From assembly GCF_000745185.1 (NCBI RefSeq), contig NZ_JQNJ01000001.1:372001-436000 (forward strand): 64,000 bases of DNA, written 5' to 3'. The DNA is from Muricauda sp. MAR_2010_75. Lineage in GTDB: Bacteria; Bacteroidota; Bacteroidia; Flavobacteriales; Flavobacteriaceae. The first letter of the stretch is position 1; each line of letters starts with the position of its first letter. The position numbers were made by a program, and so were the translations under genes. Below the pieces are notes generated by a model. That model saw only the letters and a list, made by a program, of their open reading frames with translations, was not told where the DNA came from and ran no database searches. Shown here one piece after another: positions 24,842-34,375 of this stretch.

Positions 24842-25735
24842 TCAGTTGATATGCTGGTCCAGATAGGCCAACAATTTTGCCATATGCTGGTTGGCCACAA
24901 CCCCTTTGGGTTGGTGAAGGTTCCTTAATTTTTCGGGATCCACAATGGAATAGATTGCTGACAACTTGTTATGCTCATTAAAATTGAACACCATGCAACT
25001 CATTATTCTATTATTGGTCTTAAACCATAGGGCGGGTTGATGGTTGATGTAGGTAAAGGAGCGTTCTTTGCCATCCAAGAACATGCCATAAACATACTGC
25101 AACAATTCTGCGGTCCTTTGTTTTCCCTGAGTGATTTTAGTGACCACTTTAACCGAGTTGCCCCCATCTGCCATTAAACAGATATCTTCGGCAAAAAGGG
25201 ACTCCAATGTATCGGTATCGGCAGCCATTAAAGCATCAACATAGGGATTTAGGCAATCTTTTGTGGGCACTTCTTTTTTAAAAGACTGGTTTTTCAACTT
25301 TTTTTTGGCCCTTACATATAATTGTCTGCTATTGTCTTTGGATACGTTAAGCACATCAGCAATATCCCCATGCCCATAGTCGAACCCTTCCCTTAGAATG
25401 AAGACTGCCCTTTCTTTGGGGTTGAGCTCCTCAAAAAGTACCATTAAGGAATAATTGGCCACTTGTTCCTTTATCAATGGGGCATCCGCCGACTCGGTTG
25501 TTATGGGTTCTGGCAACCAAATCCCATATTTGGAAAATTTCTTGCTCCTTTTCTTAAAGTTTATGGAAAGATTGATTACCATTTTTATGAGGTAATTAAC
25601 CTCGTTTTCTACTTTGGATTTGTCCAATGTGATATATTTTTCCATAGCATCTTGTACAACATCATGGGCATCCTCAAAAGACCCCACAATATTATAGGAG
25701 TAGGTAAGTAATTTGGAATAAATGGACTTTGTCAT
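24842..25735 (-). CDS. ECF41-group sigma factor with C-terminal SnoaL-like domain (SigJ-like)
   Basis: Residues 1-165 contain sigma2 (YNIVGSFEDAHDVVQDAMEK) and sigma4 (LNPKERAVFILREGFDYGHG, IADVLNVSKDNSRQLYVRA). Residues about 180-297 form the SnoaL-like extension that replaces a separate anti-sigma factor in this group. All three ECF41 hallmarks are present: WLPEP in the linker between sigma domains, DGGNSVKV for the DGGGKV motif, and DPEKL for the NPDKL motif. It probably controls itself and the adjacent azoR operon, since each has a matching promoter. The signal sensed by the extension is unknown. Confidence 0.93.
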   Translation of the reverse strand: MTKSIYSKLLTYSYNIVGSFEDAHDVVQDAMEKYITLDKSKVENEVNYLIKMVINLSINFKKRSKKFSKYGIWLPEPITTESADAPLIKEQVANYSLMVLFEELNPKERAVFILREGFDYGHGDIADVLNVSKDNSRQLYVRAKKKLKNQSFKKEVPTKDCLNPYVDALMAADTDTLESLFAEDICLMADGGNSVKVVTKITQGKQRTAELLQYVYGMFLDGKERSFTYINHQPALWFKTNNRIMSCMVFNFNEHNKLSAIYSIVDPEKLRNLHQPKGVVANQHMAKLLAYLDQHIN

Positions 25736-25787
25736 GGTATGGAATTGAAAGTAATGGGATAAGCCATTGTACTATCCCAATGCTAAT

Positions 25788-25814
25788 GACAATTGAAACC
25801 CAACTTATGTGACA
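25788..25814 (-). promoter_or_regulatory. ECF41-type promoter upstream of the sigma gene (autoregulation)
   Basis: On the minus strand: TGTCACA, 16 nt, TGTC, ending 52 bp upstream of the sigma factor ATG. The -35 box is a perfect match to the published ECF41 box and the spacing equals that at the azoR promoter. Confidence 0.8.
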
Positions 25815-26149
25815 AACTTCTACAAAATTATTTGAAGTCAAGAATTAAGGCCGTTTCAAATGTTTCAAAATCAATGTACAAAAAGCTTTTTTCTTTAAAA
25901 AAGTAGTATACTACACTGAGGAAGTATTTTAATCATGTTAGCATCAAGGTTGTATAATTACAATTAATTTCTGATGGGTCAACTGGGCAACACAATGCCA
26001 TAACAAAGAAATCTTGCAACCCCACATTGTTCACAAGGTTCCATATTGCTGAAGCATTACATGTTTGATTTACCAAAACCCTTTATCTTTAAAAAGGCCA
26101 TACGCTTTGTACATTTGGTATTTTTCAACTTGTACTGAGTCCTTTATTA
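25815..26149. other. Intergenic stretch without recognisable gene
   Basis: AT-rich sequence between the divergent ECF41 and AraC-type genes. It contains a variant (GGGCAACACAATGCC, about 25986) of the GGGCAGCAATGCC word found in the intergenic repeats at 20.7 and 22.2 kb. No protein-like frame or RNA gene seen. Confidence 0.4.
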
Positions 26150-26184
26150 GTGTAAATCTAGCATCTTCCGATACAGATTTACAC
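26150..26184. promoter_or_regulatory. Perfect 10-bp inverted repeat, candidate operator of the AraC-type gene
   Basis: GTGTAAATCT and AGATTTACAC form a perfect inverted repeat with 15 nt between the arms, 39-73 bp upstream of the regulator start. No T-run follows, so it is not a terminator. Position and symmetry fit an autoregulatory site or an RNA hairpin in the leader. Confidence 0.55.
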
Positions 26185-26222
26185 CTTCAATAGTAAGTAT
26201 TTAGTAATTTTAGTTCATTGAA

Positions 26223-27359
26223 ATGCAGTTTTTTTACAGGATGAACGTTTGGGAAATCATATCATTATTTTTTGCTGGCCAAGGCTTACTAATGGCCATT
26301 TTTCTTGTTGGCCGCAAAAGCAATGTTAAAGAAGCCAATAGAATCTGGGCTTTTTTTTTGGTCCTGTTCTCATTGAATATTGCTTACAATGTTCTTTTTT
26401 GGGCCTTTGAGGACTCCAAGTTTACCAACTCGTTAAACCTTATGTACCTCATTCCATTTTCATTATACGGTCCCTTGTTCTATCTGTATATGCTTTTTTT
26501 GGTAAAAAATGACACAATGCAATTTTTCAGCAAGAAAACATTGGTGCATTTTATTCCAACCATTTTAATATTTGCCAACTTTGCATACTATTTCAGTTTA
26601 CCTGTTGAGACAAAAATTCTTTTTGAAAGTCAGGAAGATGTCTTTGGTGGCACCATTATAGTACATCCGGGCATTGTTTACGTTTTCATCTGTATCATGT
26701 TACTTTTTTATACTTTTTTGGCCTATAAAAATTTAAAGAGCCTTTTTAAATGGGATGCCGAAATGAAGTTGTGGTCAACTCTGATTGCAAGTGTATTTGC
26801 CTTGTTCGGAATATCATGGATAGTTTATTTTATTCTTGCCAGAACAGGTGTGTTACAAATTGAGCATGACTATTTTATCGGCTTTTTTATGATTTTCATG
26901 ATAGGGCTGACCTCCTATTTTGGTTTCAACTATTCCGATGTGTTCAATGGTAAGCCATTACGTAGGGTATTCCCTATTATAAAATACAAGAACTCCGGGC
27001 TTTCCAGAAAAGTGCTCAATGAACTAAAGCTAAAATTGATCAACCTAATGGAACGCGATGGATTGTACCTGGACTGCGAACTTAAACTGGCCGATATTGC
27101 GGATGAACTAAATGTTTCAAGACATCACGCATCCCAAATCATTAATGAATGTTTCGGTGTCAGCTTTTATGAATACCTAAATAATTTACGTATTCAGGAG
27201 GCTGAAAAATTACTGATGGACAATGAGGCCATAGACTTGAACATTACGGATATTGCTTATAAATCCGGATTCAATAATCGCATGTCCTTTTACAACACTT
27301 TTAGAAAACATTTTGGTGTAACACCTTCAGAATTTCGGAGCAAAAATCTAGCTTCCTAG
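26223..27359 (+). CDS. Membrane-bound AraC-family transcriptional regulator
   Basis: The 378-residue protein begins with about seven hydrophobic segments (for example IISLFFAGQGLLMAIFLVG, LIPFSLYGPLFYLYMLFL, FIGFFMIFMIGLTSYFGF) and ends with a complete AraC DNA-binding domain. That domain has ADIADELNVSRHHASQIINE as the first HTH and ITDIAYKSGFNNRMSFYNTF, then FGVTPSEFR, as the second. This 7TM-AraC layout is common in Flavobacteriia; the sensed signal is unknown. ATG at 26241 is an alternative start. It is flanked by unrelated minus-strand genes, so targets other than itself cannot be named. Confidence 0.9.
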   Translation: MQFFYRMNVWEIISLFFAGQGLLMAIFLVGRKSNVKEANRIWAFFLVLFSLNIAYNVLFWAFEDSKFTNSLNLMYLIPFSLYGPLFYLYMLFLVKNDTMQFFSKKTLVHFIPTILIFANFAYYFSLPVETKILFESQEDVFGGTIIVHPGIVYVFICIMLLFYTFLAYKNLKSLFKWDAEMKLWSTLIASVFALFGISWIVYFILARTGVLQIEHDYFIGFFMIFMIGLTSYFGFNYSDVFNGKPLRRVFPIIKYKNSGLSRKVLNELKLKLINLMERDGLYLDCELKLADIADELNVSRHHASQIINECFGVSFYEYLNNLRIQEAEKLLMDNEAIDLNITDIAYKSGFNNRMSFYNTFRKHFGVTPSEFRSKNLAS

Positions 27360-27391
27360 TTTATCCGATAAGTGCGATTCCAACATTAATA

Positions 27392-27970
27392 TCAATCCAC
27401 TCGCCTTGTCTTTTCCAACATGTGGTATGTAAACTTTTCATTTTCATCTACAGAGGTTCTTACATACGTTTTTCTAATAAATACTTTAGGATCATCCTTT
27501 GTCAGAAGCAATTTGTCCATAACATACTCAGTAATTCCATTCTCAATTAAAAAAGAGGCTGTTGTGTTCAACAATGTTCCATTATCAGCTGTTGTTAAAT
27601 CCCCTTGCAATAAGACCTTTATGGGCCAAGTAGAGCTTAACCATAGGCTTTCATACTTCTGGTAGATTTTATTATAATTATAGTAAACAATATCCGTTGC
27701 ATTTGGACGGTCAAATTGCTCCATTTCATATTCGCATTTAATAAACGTATTGTTACCCGCAAGCTCACATTCCATTGTGCCATTCATTATGTTCGGGTTT
27801 TCGGTTTCTGGATAATAAATCCTTTCAACATTCCACTTGCCCAATAAAAAAGAGAGGTCTTCGGTTCTTTTCTGTGCGCCAACTTCTGAAAAGAATCCTA
27901 AAAAAAGTAAGCAAAGTATGGTTTTGAGTTTATGCTTTTTTAAAGATAATATTATGATGTCCGCTTCCAT
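27392..27970 (-). CDS. Secreted DUF1579-like protein
   Basis: The 192-residue protein has a hydrophobic N-terminal segment (ILCLLFLGFFSEVGAQ) consistent with a signal peptide. A beta-rich domain beginning DLSFLLGKWNVERIYY follows, the typical opening of DUF1579/lipocalin-like proteins that start with a leng-G-x-W motif. Function is unknown. It stands alone between the convergent AraC-type gene and the terminator of the second SusCD operon. Confidence 0.65.
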   Translation of the reverse strand: MEADIIILSLKKHKLKTILCLLFLGFFSEVGAQKRTEDLSFLLGKWNVERIYYPETENPNIMNGTMECELAGNNTFIKCEYEMEQFDRPNATDIVYYNYNKIYQKYESLWLSSTWPIKVLLQGDLTTADNGTLLNTTASFLIENGITEYVMDKLLLTKDDPKVFIRKTYVRTSVDENEKFTYHMLEKTRRVD

Positions 27971-28007
27971 TTTCGCTATTTATAAATTATCCAACAAGAA
28001 CCATAGG

Positions 28008-28040
28008 CCAAAAAACCTTGGAATAAGGCATTCCAAGGTT
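28008..28040 (-). terminator. Terminator of the second susCD operon
   Basis: AACCTTGGAAT and ATTCCAAGGTT form a perfect 11-bp stem with a 5-nt loop, followed on the minus strand by TTTTTT. It lies 27 bp beyond the stop codon of the last lipoprotein gene. Confidence 0.85.
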
Positions 28041-28066
28041 CGCAAATTAAATAATTAAACACCTAG

Positions 28067-28972
28067 CTATATCTTTGATAAGATAAAGGCTTGGTTCTGT
28101 GAGGAGCCGGAAAAATCCAAACTAAGGTTAATGTCTCCGGTACAGGTGCCAATGGTACCATCTCCTGTTACGGTTGTAATAAATCCGCCCCCGTAGTCCC
28201 ATGGTTCATTGGAACTTACTGTAACATTACCGGTAGTCGCATCTATTGTCACTATCAAATACGATGAATCCTTGTTGACCACAAAAGGTCTAACGGTATT
28301 GGGCAGCCTAAAGGTAAAGTCCCCGTCCTCTGAGGGTAAAAACTCCGCTTGCACAACTTCGCCACCACCATAATCTGCCCAAGCGTCTGCTACTACCATA
28401 TACTCACCTTCAAACAAGGATGCATCAGAAAGCGCACAAAAAAACTGTGCTGAATAGGCAAAAGGGGAGTTGAAAAAGCTCCCATTCAAGACCGTACCCT
28501 TACCTCTATTGGTAAATTCCCTTCCATCTGACAGCTTTGCCACCAATCGAATTGAAAATGAATCAGCACTATCATAATCGCCTTCCTGAAGTCCCAATGC
28601 CGAAAGTACTTCTGTCAATGTTGCTGAAACTTCCGCTCTTGGATAGCCAAAAGGGCCCTCTGAAAATGAAGAAGCTGGTATGGTTTTAACAAGCGTCTCT
28701 GAACCAGGCTCACCATCATTTATAAAGGTCATCAACACATCTAGTTCAGTAAGCAGATCACCATTTTCAGCATCCTGTGCCTCAAGTGTGACGCTCCATG
28801 CCTTTGATGTATCAAAAAAATCAAACGTCCCACTATTAATGGATACTGTACGAAGTACAAGTCCACGGGCAACCGTAGCTTCAACTTCGTCTACCAATTT
28901 ATCATCGGAACTGCAAGCGGCCAAAAGCAACATTACCATTGACACTGCAGTATATTTCCATGTATTTTTCAT
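28067..28972 (-). CDS. SusCD-associated lipoprotein of unknown function
   Basis: From ATG at 28972 the 301-residue product has a lipoprotein signal (SMVMLLLAACSSDD); an in-frame ATG at 28996 adds eight residues. The rest is beta-rich with repeated aromatic and Asp/Gly-rich strands (WSVTLEAQDAENGDLL, SLFEGEYMVVADAW, WDYGGGFITTVTGDGT). No named domain is recognised. As the third gene after SusC and SusD it probably works as an accessory surface ligand-binding protein, in the position occupied by SusE/F-type proteins; this is inference from position. Confidence 0.75.
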   Translation of the reverse strand: MKNTWKYTAVSMVMLLLAACSSDDKLVDEVEATVARGLVLRTVSINSGTFDFFDTSKAWSVTLEAQDAENGDLLTELDVLMTFINDGEPGSETLVKTIPASSFSEGPFGYPRAEVSATLTEVLSALGLQEGDYDSADSFSIRLVAKLSDGREFTNRGKGTVLNGSFFNSPFAYSAQFFCALSDASLFEGEYMVVADAWADYGGGEVVQAEFLPSEDGDFTFRLPNTVRPFVVNKDSSYLIVTIDATTGNVTVSSNEPWDYGGGFITTVTGDGTIGTCTGDINLSLDFSGSSQNQAFILSKI

Positions 28973-28998
28973 AATCTTTACATTAAAATTTTTCATTG

Positions 28999-30732
28999 CT
29001 AGTTTGATCTGGGGAATGAGGGTCCTGCTGGATTGTTATCCCAAAACACCTGTACCCCAACATTAGGTTTTTGTGTAATGTTCGCATTTGAGGTAACTGC
29101 CTGATTAGGGTAAAACATAGATCTAGGGAAATTTCCCGGATCTGGCTCCCTATTTGGCTGTAACGTAGAGGGAAATCCAGTACGCCTGTAAAAATTATAG
29201 GCCTCTATACCGTTTCCGTAATGCGCTAAAAAGTGGTTCTCGGCAAAAATGTCCCATTGATCATCCCCTGTAGCGTTCCCAAAAGAAGTCACCACGTTGT
29301 TAATGAAATTGTCAAAATCGGCGTCTGTTGGTTGAAAAGACAAGTCAGATACCATATCATTTGTTACTGAGGCGCGAACTTTGGCTATCTGCTTTCTCAG
29401 GCCGGCTTCAAAGAATACTTGTGCGGAAGCTACATCTCCATCAGCCAGGGCAAGTTCCGCTCGCCAAAAATCAACCATAAAGGCATTGAGAATGGGCGTA
29501 ATTCCAACTCCTCCAGCCCCCAAGGAAGCAGCATTCGATTGACCGATTGGATTAAAACTGTCATCGTCAAACCGTCCTCCAGCAGGATAAACACCCCAGG
29601 TAGTTCTGAAAAGACCATCTGGGGGCGTACCTTGATTGTCTCCATGATCTCTTCCCCAATAACCATTAGGTAAACTGCAAAAGGTAAATCCCCCATTGAT
29701 GTAATGTTGAGGCGGTGTCTGCAAGGAGCACCGTAAGGTTTGCTCATCTGGAGGGGTCCCTCCCTCACCAGGCACCACACTTACCTGTCTGTAGAAATAG
29801 TATCTAATCCGGGGATCATCATTGGTTAGCATTTGGTTGACCAACCAGTTTGAAGTATAGTCCCCAGCTCCATTCGATACATAGTTGAGCCCATACCTTG
29901 GATGCCTGTTATCTGGCTGTGCGGCACTGGTCGCTGGCCATTTGAACTCAAAGTCATCTGCGGTATCCGTTATGTAGTTACCTGAAGATACAATGGCATT
30001 AAAGGCATCCACAGCACTGGGGTCAACCAATCGGGTTTGAAGGTAGAGTTTCATCTTCAAAGTATTGGCCGCCCTTACCCATTTTGAATAGTCATTGTTA
30101 TAATAATAATCAATGGATGGAGTCCCTGTAGTGGTATTGGTAAAATTTACAATAGCTTGGTCCAAGAGTGAAAAAGCAGCCTCATAAACAGATTCTCCAC
30201 TATCCAATTTTGGGTTCACTATTTCCGGTGCCCTTGCAGCTTCCGTGTAAGGGATATCTCCAAAAAAATCAACCATCGCGGTAATAACGTAAGCCTCTAT
30301 GAACTGGGCAATCCCCAAGTGACGAGTAAGCCCTGCTTCTTCTGCCAGAGGGGTCATCAGGCGGATATCAAAAAGAATCCCCCGATAGGCATTGTCCCAT
30401 TCATCGTCAACATCACTGTCCTGATATGTGCTTCCGTAATTTCTACTTGACATTTGCATAATCCTGGTCAGTTCCATTCCAATGGGCGATAGGCCATCAC
30501 CAAATTGAAATCCTCCAGTAACAAAATTGTCATTGGGATCACCATTGGCATCTCCGTCCAATTGTCGCACAAAATCTTCCTGAATAGATAATAGAAATAG
30601 GTCCGGACTGGCCTGTGTCGGTGTCAAAAAATTGGGGTCTTCGGTAAGATCTAATTCCGTGGTCTCACAAGATGTTACCCCAAGCAACATCACAGATAGC
30701 ACGAGTACGATATATTTATTCATTTTTTTCAT
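28999..30732 (-). CDS. SusD-like lipoprotein (SusD_2 type)
   Basis: The product has a lipoprotein signal (VLVLSVMLLGVTSCETTEL). Codons at 30750, 30732 and 30723 could all start it; 30732 gives a compact signal peptide, while 30750 would lie 1 bp after the SusC stop. Helical SusD-type text includes YRGILFDIRLMTPLAEEAG, FIEAYVITAMVDFFGDIPYT and WVRAANTLKMKLYLQTRLVD, and the C-terminus has FYRRTGFPSTLQPNREPDPG followed by RSMFYPNQAV, typical of the SusD_2 group. It should cap the adjacent SusC receptor at the cell surface. Confidence 0.93.
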   Translation of the reverse strand: MKKMNKYIVLVLSVMLLGVTSCETTELDLTEDPNFLTPTQASPDLFLLSIQEDFVRQLDGDANGDPNDNFVTGGFQFGDGLSPIGMELTRIMQMSSRNYGSTYQDSDVDDEWDNAYRGILFDIRLMTPLAEEAGLTRHLGIAQFIEAYVITAMVDFFGDIPYTEAARAPEIVNPKLDSGESVYEAAFSLLDQAIVNFTNTTTGTPSIDYYYNNDYSKWVRAANTLKMKLYLQTRLVDPSAVDAFNAIVSSGNYITDTADDFEFKWPATSAAQPDNRHPRYGLNYVSNGAGDYTSNWLVNQMLTNDDPRIRYYFYRQVSVVPGEGGTPPDEQTLRCSLQTPPQHYINGGFTFCSLPNGYWGRDHGDNQGTPPDGLFRTTWGVYPAGGRFDDDSFNPIGQSNAASLGAGGVGITPILNAFMVDFWRAELALADGDVASAQVFFEAGLRKQIAKVRASVTNDMVSDLSFQPTDADFDNFINNVVTSFGNATGDDQWDIFAENHFLAHYGNGIEAYNFYRRTGFPSTLQPNREPDPGNFPRSMFYPNQAVTSNANITQKPNVGVQVFWDNNPAGPSFPRSN

Positions 30733-30751
30733 CTTATTTTCTTTTTTCATC

Positions 30752-33700
30752 TTAGAATGTTGCTTTTACGCTGAAACCATACCTTCTTGAACTAGGCCCG
30801 TTTAGGAAATCAAATCCAAAACCATTGCCCACACCTGTTCCTGAAGTATTGGGATCAAAATTGGCCCCGTCTGGAGTGTTAATGGCATCATACCAAAGGT
30901 TTTGACCGGAAATCTTGAACGTAAGGGCACCAAAGGGAGTGTTGTCCAAAAACTTTTTAGGCAGGTCATAGCTCAATGAAGCCTCTTGCAAACGAACAAC
31001 TGTGGCATCCCATACCTGCAATTCTGACGGGCCACCAAAAATGTTGCTGAAATAATAATCTGAGTTGTTTATCTGGAGGTCGTTTACCCTACCGTCTGGG
31101 GTAACTCCAGGCAGCACATACGTATTTAGGCGATCTACCGTCTCCACTATAAGCCCTCTCCCCAATAGTGTGGAGATAGTACTTGACCATATATCTCCCC
31201 CATGGGTATAGTTCCATTGAAAGCCTAGTGTAAAGTTCTTGAATGAAAGGGTGTTGATAAGGTTGGCCACCCAATCTGGATTGGGATCTCCGATAACTCC
31301 GTTTTGGGGATCCGTATCATAATCCCCAACAGAATCCACTACCAAATTGCCTTCATCATCCCTTAATACACGAGAACCAAAAATTACGCCCATGGGCTCT
31401 CCTTCTATGGCTGCGTTACCTAAATTGCCAAATCCTGAATACACAATTTGGTCTGTATCCTGACCCAAATCGGTCACCTCAGATTCATTGGCAGTAAAAT
31501 TCAGATTGGATGTCCATGAAAAGTCGCCATCCTCTTTGGGTCTGAACCATTGAGCCCCCAAGTCTATCTCAATACCCTCACCCTGAATTTCCCCTACATT
31601 GGTATTCGTTCTAAAGAAACCAGATGCAGGATCCAAGGGTTGTGTTACAATCAAATCTGTTGTAACCCTTTTGTACAAAGACATATCAAGGGTAATCTTA
31701 TTTTGCCACCATCTGGATTCGATACCTACTTCAATCTCATCAACACGCTCAGGTTTTAAATTTGGATTACCCAGTGTCAACGGACTTGTATTGGTAACAA
31801 TGTTTCTTCCAGTATTATCCTGAAAGTCTTGTGCGTCAAGAATTAAGCGATTTGCAACCGGATAGTTGTCCGAATTGGCATCCGGGAAACCAGCAGAAGT
31901 ACCATAACCTGCACGAAGCTTTAAGTAGTTGAGTGCATTCTTACCCTTTAACCCATCGAAAGCAGTAGTTGGTACGAAGGAAAGACTTGCGCTTGGGTAG
32001 AAAATTGATCTATTGGCCCTAGACAGGTTTGATGCCCAATCATTTCGTCCAGCCAAGGTCAAGTAAACATAGTTGTCATAATCCAGTTCTATTTGTCCAT
32101 AAGCTCCGGCCAAATTCCTTTCCGCCGAACTTTGAATTTCATTTTGGTTTAAAAAGTTGAAATGTCGTAGAACTCCAAAAACTTGTTGGTTGTCACTGGC
32201 TACACCACTTTGGTAAAAAAGTTCTCTTCTGGAGTTAACCCCAAAATTAAAAGTGGCTCCAATCCTTTCCGTAATTTCATAGTCTCCATTAATAGCGAGA
32301 TTATGATCCCAAATGGTATTGGTATTGTTCCATGTTTCGTAAATACCGCTGGCCAATCTGGGCTGTGGAACATTCCCGTTTATACCCCCTTTATTCTGAT
32401 AGTTTACATTGTTTTCACTATAGACATCGATGCCCGCTCTATATATGACATTTAGATTGTCATTGATCTCATATTGCAACGATGCTTGACCAAATACACG
32501 ATTGGTTTCTTGCCCTGTACCTGAATTGTTAACGGTCCACAACGGATGCTGTATGTCGTTGCCATTCCTATAGTATACACTCCGTCCATCAATTGGACTT
32601 TGGTATGGAAGATTAACTATATCTATACTTCTTGGGGTAAAAAAGAGGTCTCCAAATACCGAAGAACCCGATCCAGTGGCCCCATTACCTGCGCTGTAAG
32701 CAACTGGAGGCGAAATAAATTTGGTCCTGGCAAAATTCAATGTACCGGATACCGTGAACTTATTACTGAGAACAGCTCTTCCTCCAACACCTAAATTATT
32801 TCTATTTAGGCTATTACCTGGTGTAAAACCCTGATCCTTGAGGTAACCATAATTTGCATTGTACGATATTTTGCCATCATCCGAGGCACCACTGACATTG
32901 ATTGAAGTGTTGACCACTGTTCCCGTTCTAAAAAAGTTGCCGAAACTGTCGTATGGTTTCCATTCATATCGTACGTTGGCAAACTCTGGAAATCCTTGCT
33001 GACCTGCCACCGAAAGGGTATAAGGATGCGGTAAAGTCCCTTGGGCATCAAATGCTGAGCTATTGCCCCAACCGGCAATACCTTCACGATCAAAACTGGG
33101 ACCCCAGTTACTGAAAAACCATCCAAAAGCTTGATCAAACCCATTACCGAATTGATTTTGGTAATCAGGGGTTGAAGCGATTTCGTTAAAAAAAATCGAA
33201 GAGTTTACGGTGATTTCGGTCTTTTTTACACCTTGACCACCAGCTCCTGCCTTGGTGGTTATTAGTATAACTCCGTTTCTACCTAATGAGCCATAAAGCG
33301 TTGCGGCCGCCAAACCTTTTAATACATTAACACTTTCAATGGCATTTGGGTCAAGATCAAGAAACCTGCTGGATCCATTATTTCCATTTATGAAATCCTG
33401 TCGGTCCCCTTGCCTACCAACAGAATTGGTGTCAGCATTAAAGGGAACACCATCAACAATAAAAAGCGGCTGGTTACTTTGACTGAACGAGTTATATCCT
33501 CGAATTATAATATTTGTTCCCGACCCAGAGAGTCCACTTTGTTGGGTGATATTTACGCCAGATGCTTTACCCAACAGAGCTCTACCTATGTCGCCTTCTG
33601 CTCGTTGTTCAAGGTCTTCGGACCCTACCTCAGCCACGGCATATCCAAGAGCCTGTTTCTCCCTTTTAATGCCCAATGCGGTCACTACGACCTCTTCAAG

Positions 33701-34003
33701 GGCTTGGGCATCCTCCTGCATCTGAACATTGATTATGTTTTCAGTGCCAATTGTCCTGCGTTCCGTTCTTTGACCAATATAGGTGAACAAGAGTACTTGA
33801 CCTGTAGAGGCAGCAATTGAGTAATTTCCGTCAAAATCGGTTTGGGTGCCAGAATTGGTCCCTTCAACAATAATGTTTACGCCAGGCAAGGGTAACCCTT
33901 GCGAGTCTGTAACATTACCTGAAATGTCTCTTTCTTGACCTAGTAAAATTGTAGTTCCAATTAAGAAAACCACAATGACCAAGAACACTTTACTTTCTTT
34001 CAT
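30752..34003 (-). CDS. SusC/RagA-family TonB-dependent receptor without STN domain
   Basis: The 1083-residue protein has a signal peptide (VFLVIVVFLIGTTILLGQ), then directly a carboxypeptidase-regulatory-like domain (ISGNVTDSQGLPLPGVNIIV). The SusC box ALEEVVVTALGIKREKQALG, the plug (NVLKGLAAATLYGSLGRNGV) and the barrel ending RRYGFSVKATF follow. Unlike the receptor at 7.3 kb it has no N-terminal STN domain, and no FecI/FecR pair is adjacent, so induction must work another way, perhaps through the Crp/Fnr-type regulator encoded upstream. SusC-SusD-lipoprotein genes are spaced by 1-26 bp. Confidence 0.95.
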   Translation of the reverse strand: MKESKVFLVIVVFLIGTTILLGQERDISGNVTDSQGLPLPGVNIIVEGTNSGTQTDFDGNYSIAASTGQVLLFTYIGQRTERRTIGTENIINVQMQEDAQALEEVVVTALGIKREKQALGYAVAEVGSEDLEQRAEGDIGRALLGKASGVNITQQSGLSGSGTNIIIRGYNSFSQSNQPLFIVDGVPFNADTNSVGRQGDRQDFINGNNGSSRFLDLDPNAIESVNVLKGLAAATLYGSLGRNGVILITTKAGAGGQGVKKTEITVNSSIFFNEIASTPDYQNQFGNGFDQAFGWFFSNWGPSFDREGIAGWGNSSAFDAQGTLPHPYTLSVAGQQGFPEFANVRYEWKPYDSFGNFFRTGTVVNTSINVSGASDDGKISYNANYGYLKDQGFTPGNSLNRNNLGVGGRAVLSNKFTVSGTLNFARTKFISPPVAYSAGNGATGSGSSVFGDLFFTPRSIDIVNLPYQSPIDGRSVYYRNGNDIQHPLWTVNNSGTGQETNRVFGQASLQYEINDNLNVIYRAGIDVYSENNVNYQNKGGINGNVPQPRLASGIYETWNNTNTIWDHNLAINGDYEITERIGATFNFGVNSRRELFYQSGVASDNQQVFGVLRHFNFLNQNEIQSSAERNLAGAYGQIELDYDNYVYLTLAGRNDWASNLSRANRSIFYPSASLSFVPTTAFDGLKGKNALNYLKLRAGYGTSAGFPDANSDNYPVANRLILDAQDFQDNTGRNIVTNTSPLTLGNPNLKPERVDEIEVGIESRWWQNKITLDMSLYKRVTTDLIVTQPLDPASGFFRTNTNVGEIQGEGIEIDLGAQWFRPKEDGDFSWTSNLNFTANESEVTDLGQDTDQIVYSGFGNLGNAAIEGEPMGVIFGSRVLRDDEGNLVVDSVGDYDTDPQNGVIGDPNPDWVANLINTLSFKNFTLGFQWNYTHGGDIWSSTISTLLGRGLIVETVDRLNTYVLPGVTPDGRVNDLQINNSDYYFSNIFGGPSELQVWDATVVRLQEASLSYDLPKKFLDNTPFGALTFKISGQNLWYDAINTPDGANFDPNTSGTGVGNGFGFDFLNGPSSRRYGFSVKATF

Positions 34004-34317
34004 AGAGTTTAGAGTTTTGTTAGTAATAAATGAGCTAGTACAATTGAGAAAGGCGGGCGGGAGAAGCGGAGAATAGCTAATTCAAGAAATCAAAAAATGA
34101 GAACAGAACTCAATGGTTGTCTCTATTTTTGGTAAGGCATCTCACCGCCCTACCTTTACAATTGCAGGATAAAAGAATTGAATTAAAATCGAGGGATTGT
34201 ACGTACCGATGGAGGTATTCAAATTCTCCGCTGCAGATTTACATTTACAAAAAAGAACAGTACCAAAACCAACAGAATAGAGCATTTTTATTGAACCTTT
34301 TGTTTGCCGCTTTCAAT
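34004..34317. other. Leader/intergenic region upstream of the second susC
   Basis: About 310 bp between the susC start and the terminator of the Crp/Fnr-type gene. A GC-rich patch (GGCGGGCGGGAGAAGCGGAG, near 34051) lies about 45 bp upstream of susC in otherwise AT-rich sequence. The operon promoter must be here, but I cannot place it with confidence. Confidence 0.4.
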
Positions 34318-34341
34318 AAAAAAACGCCCTTGTTTAGGGCG
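34318..34341 (-). terminator. Terminator of the Crp/Fnr-type gene
   Basis: CGCCCT and AGGGCG pair around a 5-nt loop, followed on the minus strand by TTTTTTT. It lies 35 bp past the regulator stop codon and separates it from the susC leader. Confidence 0.8.
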
Positions 34342-34375
34342 GTCTTTCAATGGGTCATAGAATTCAAAGCTTTTC

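Noticed and set aside
34020..34120. Riboswitch in the leader of the second susC
   Set aside because: The GC-rich patch drew attention, but I could not fold or match it to a known riboswitch class.
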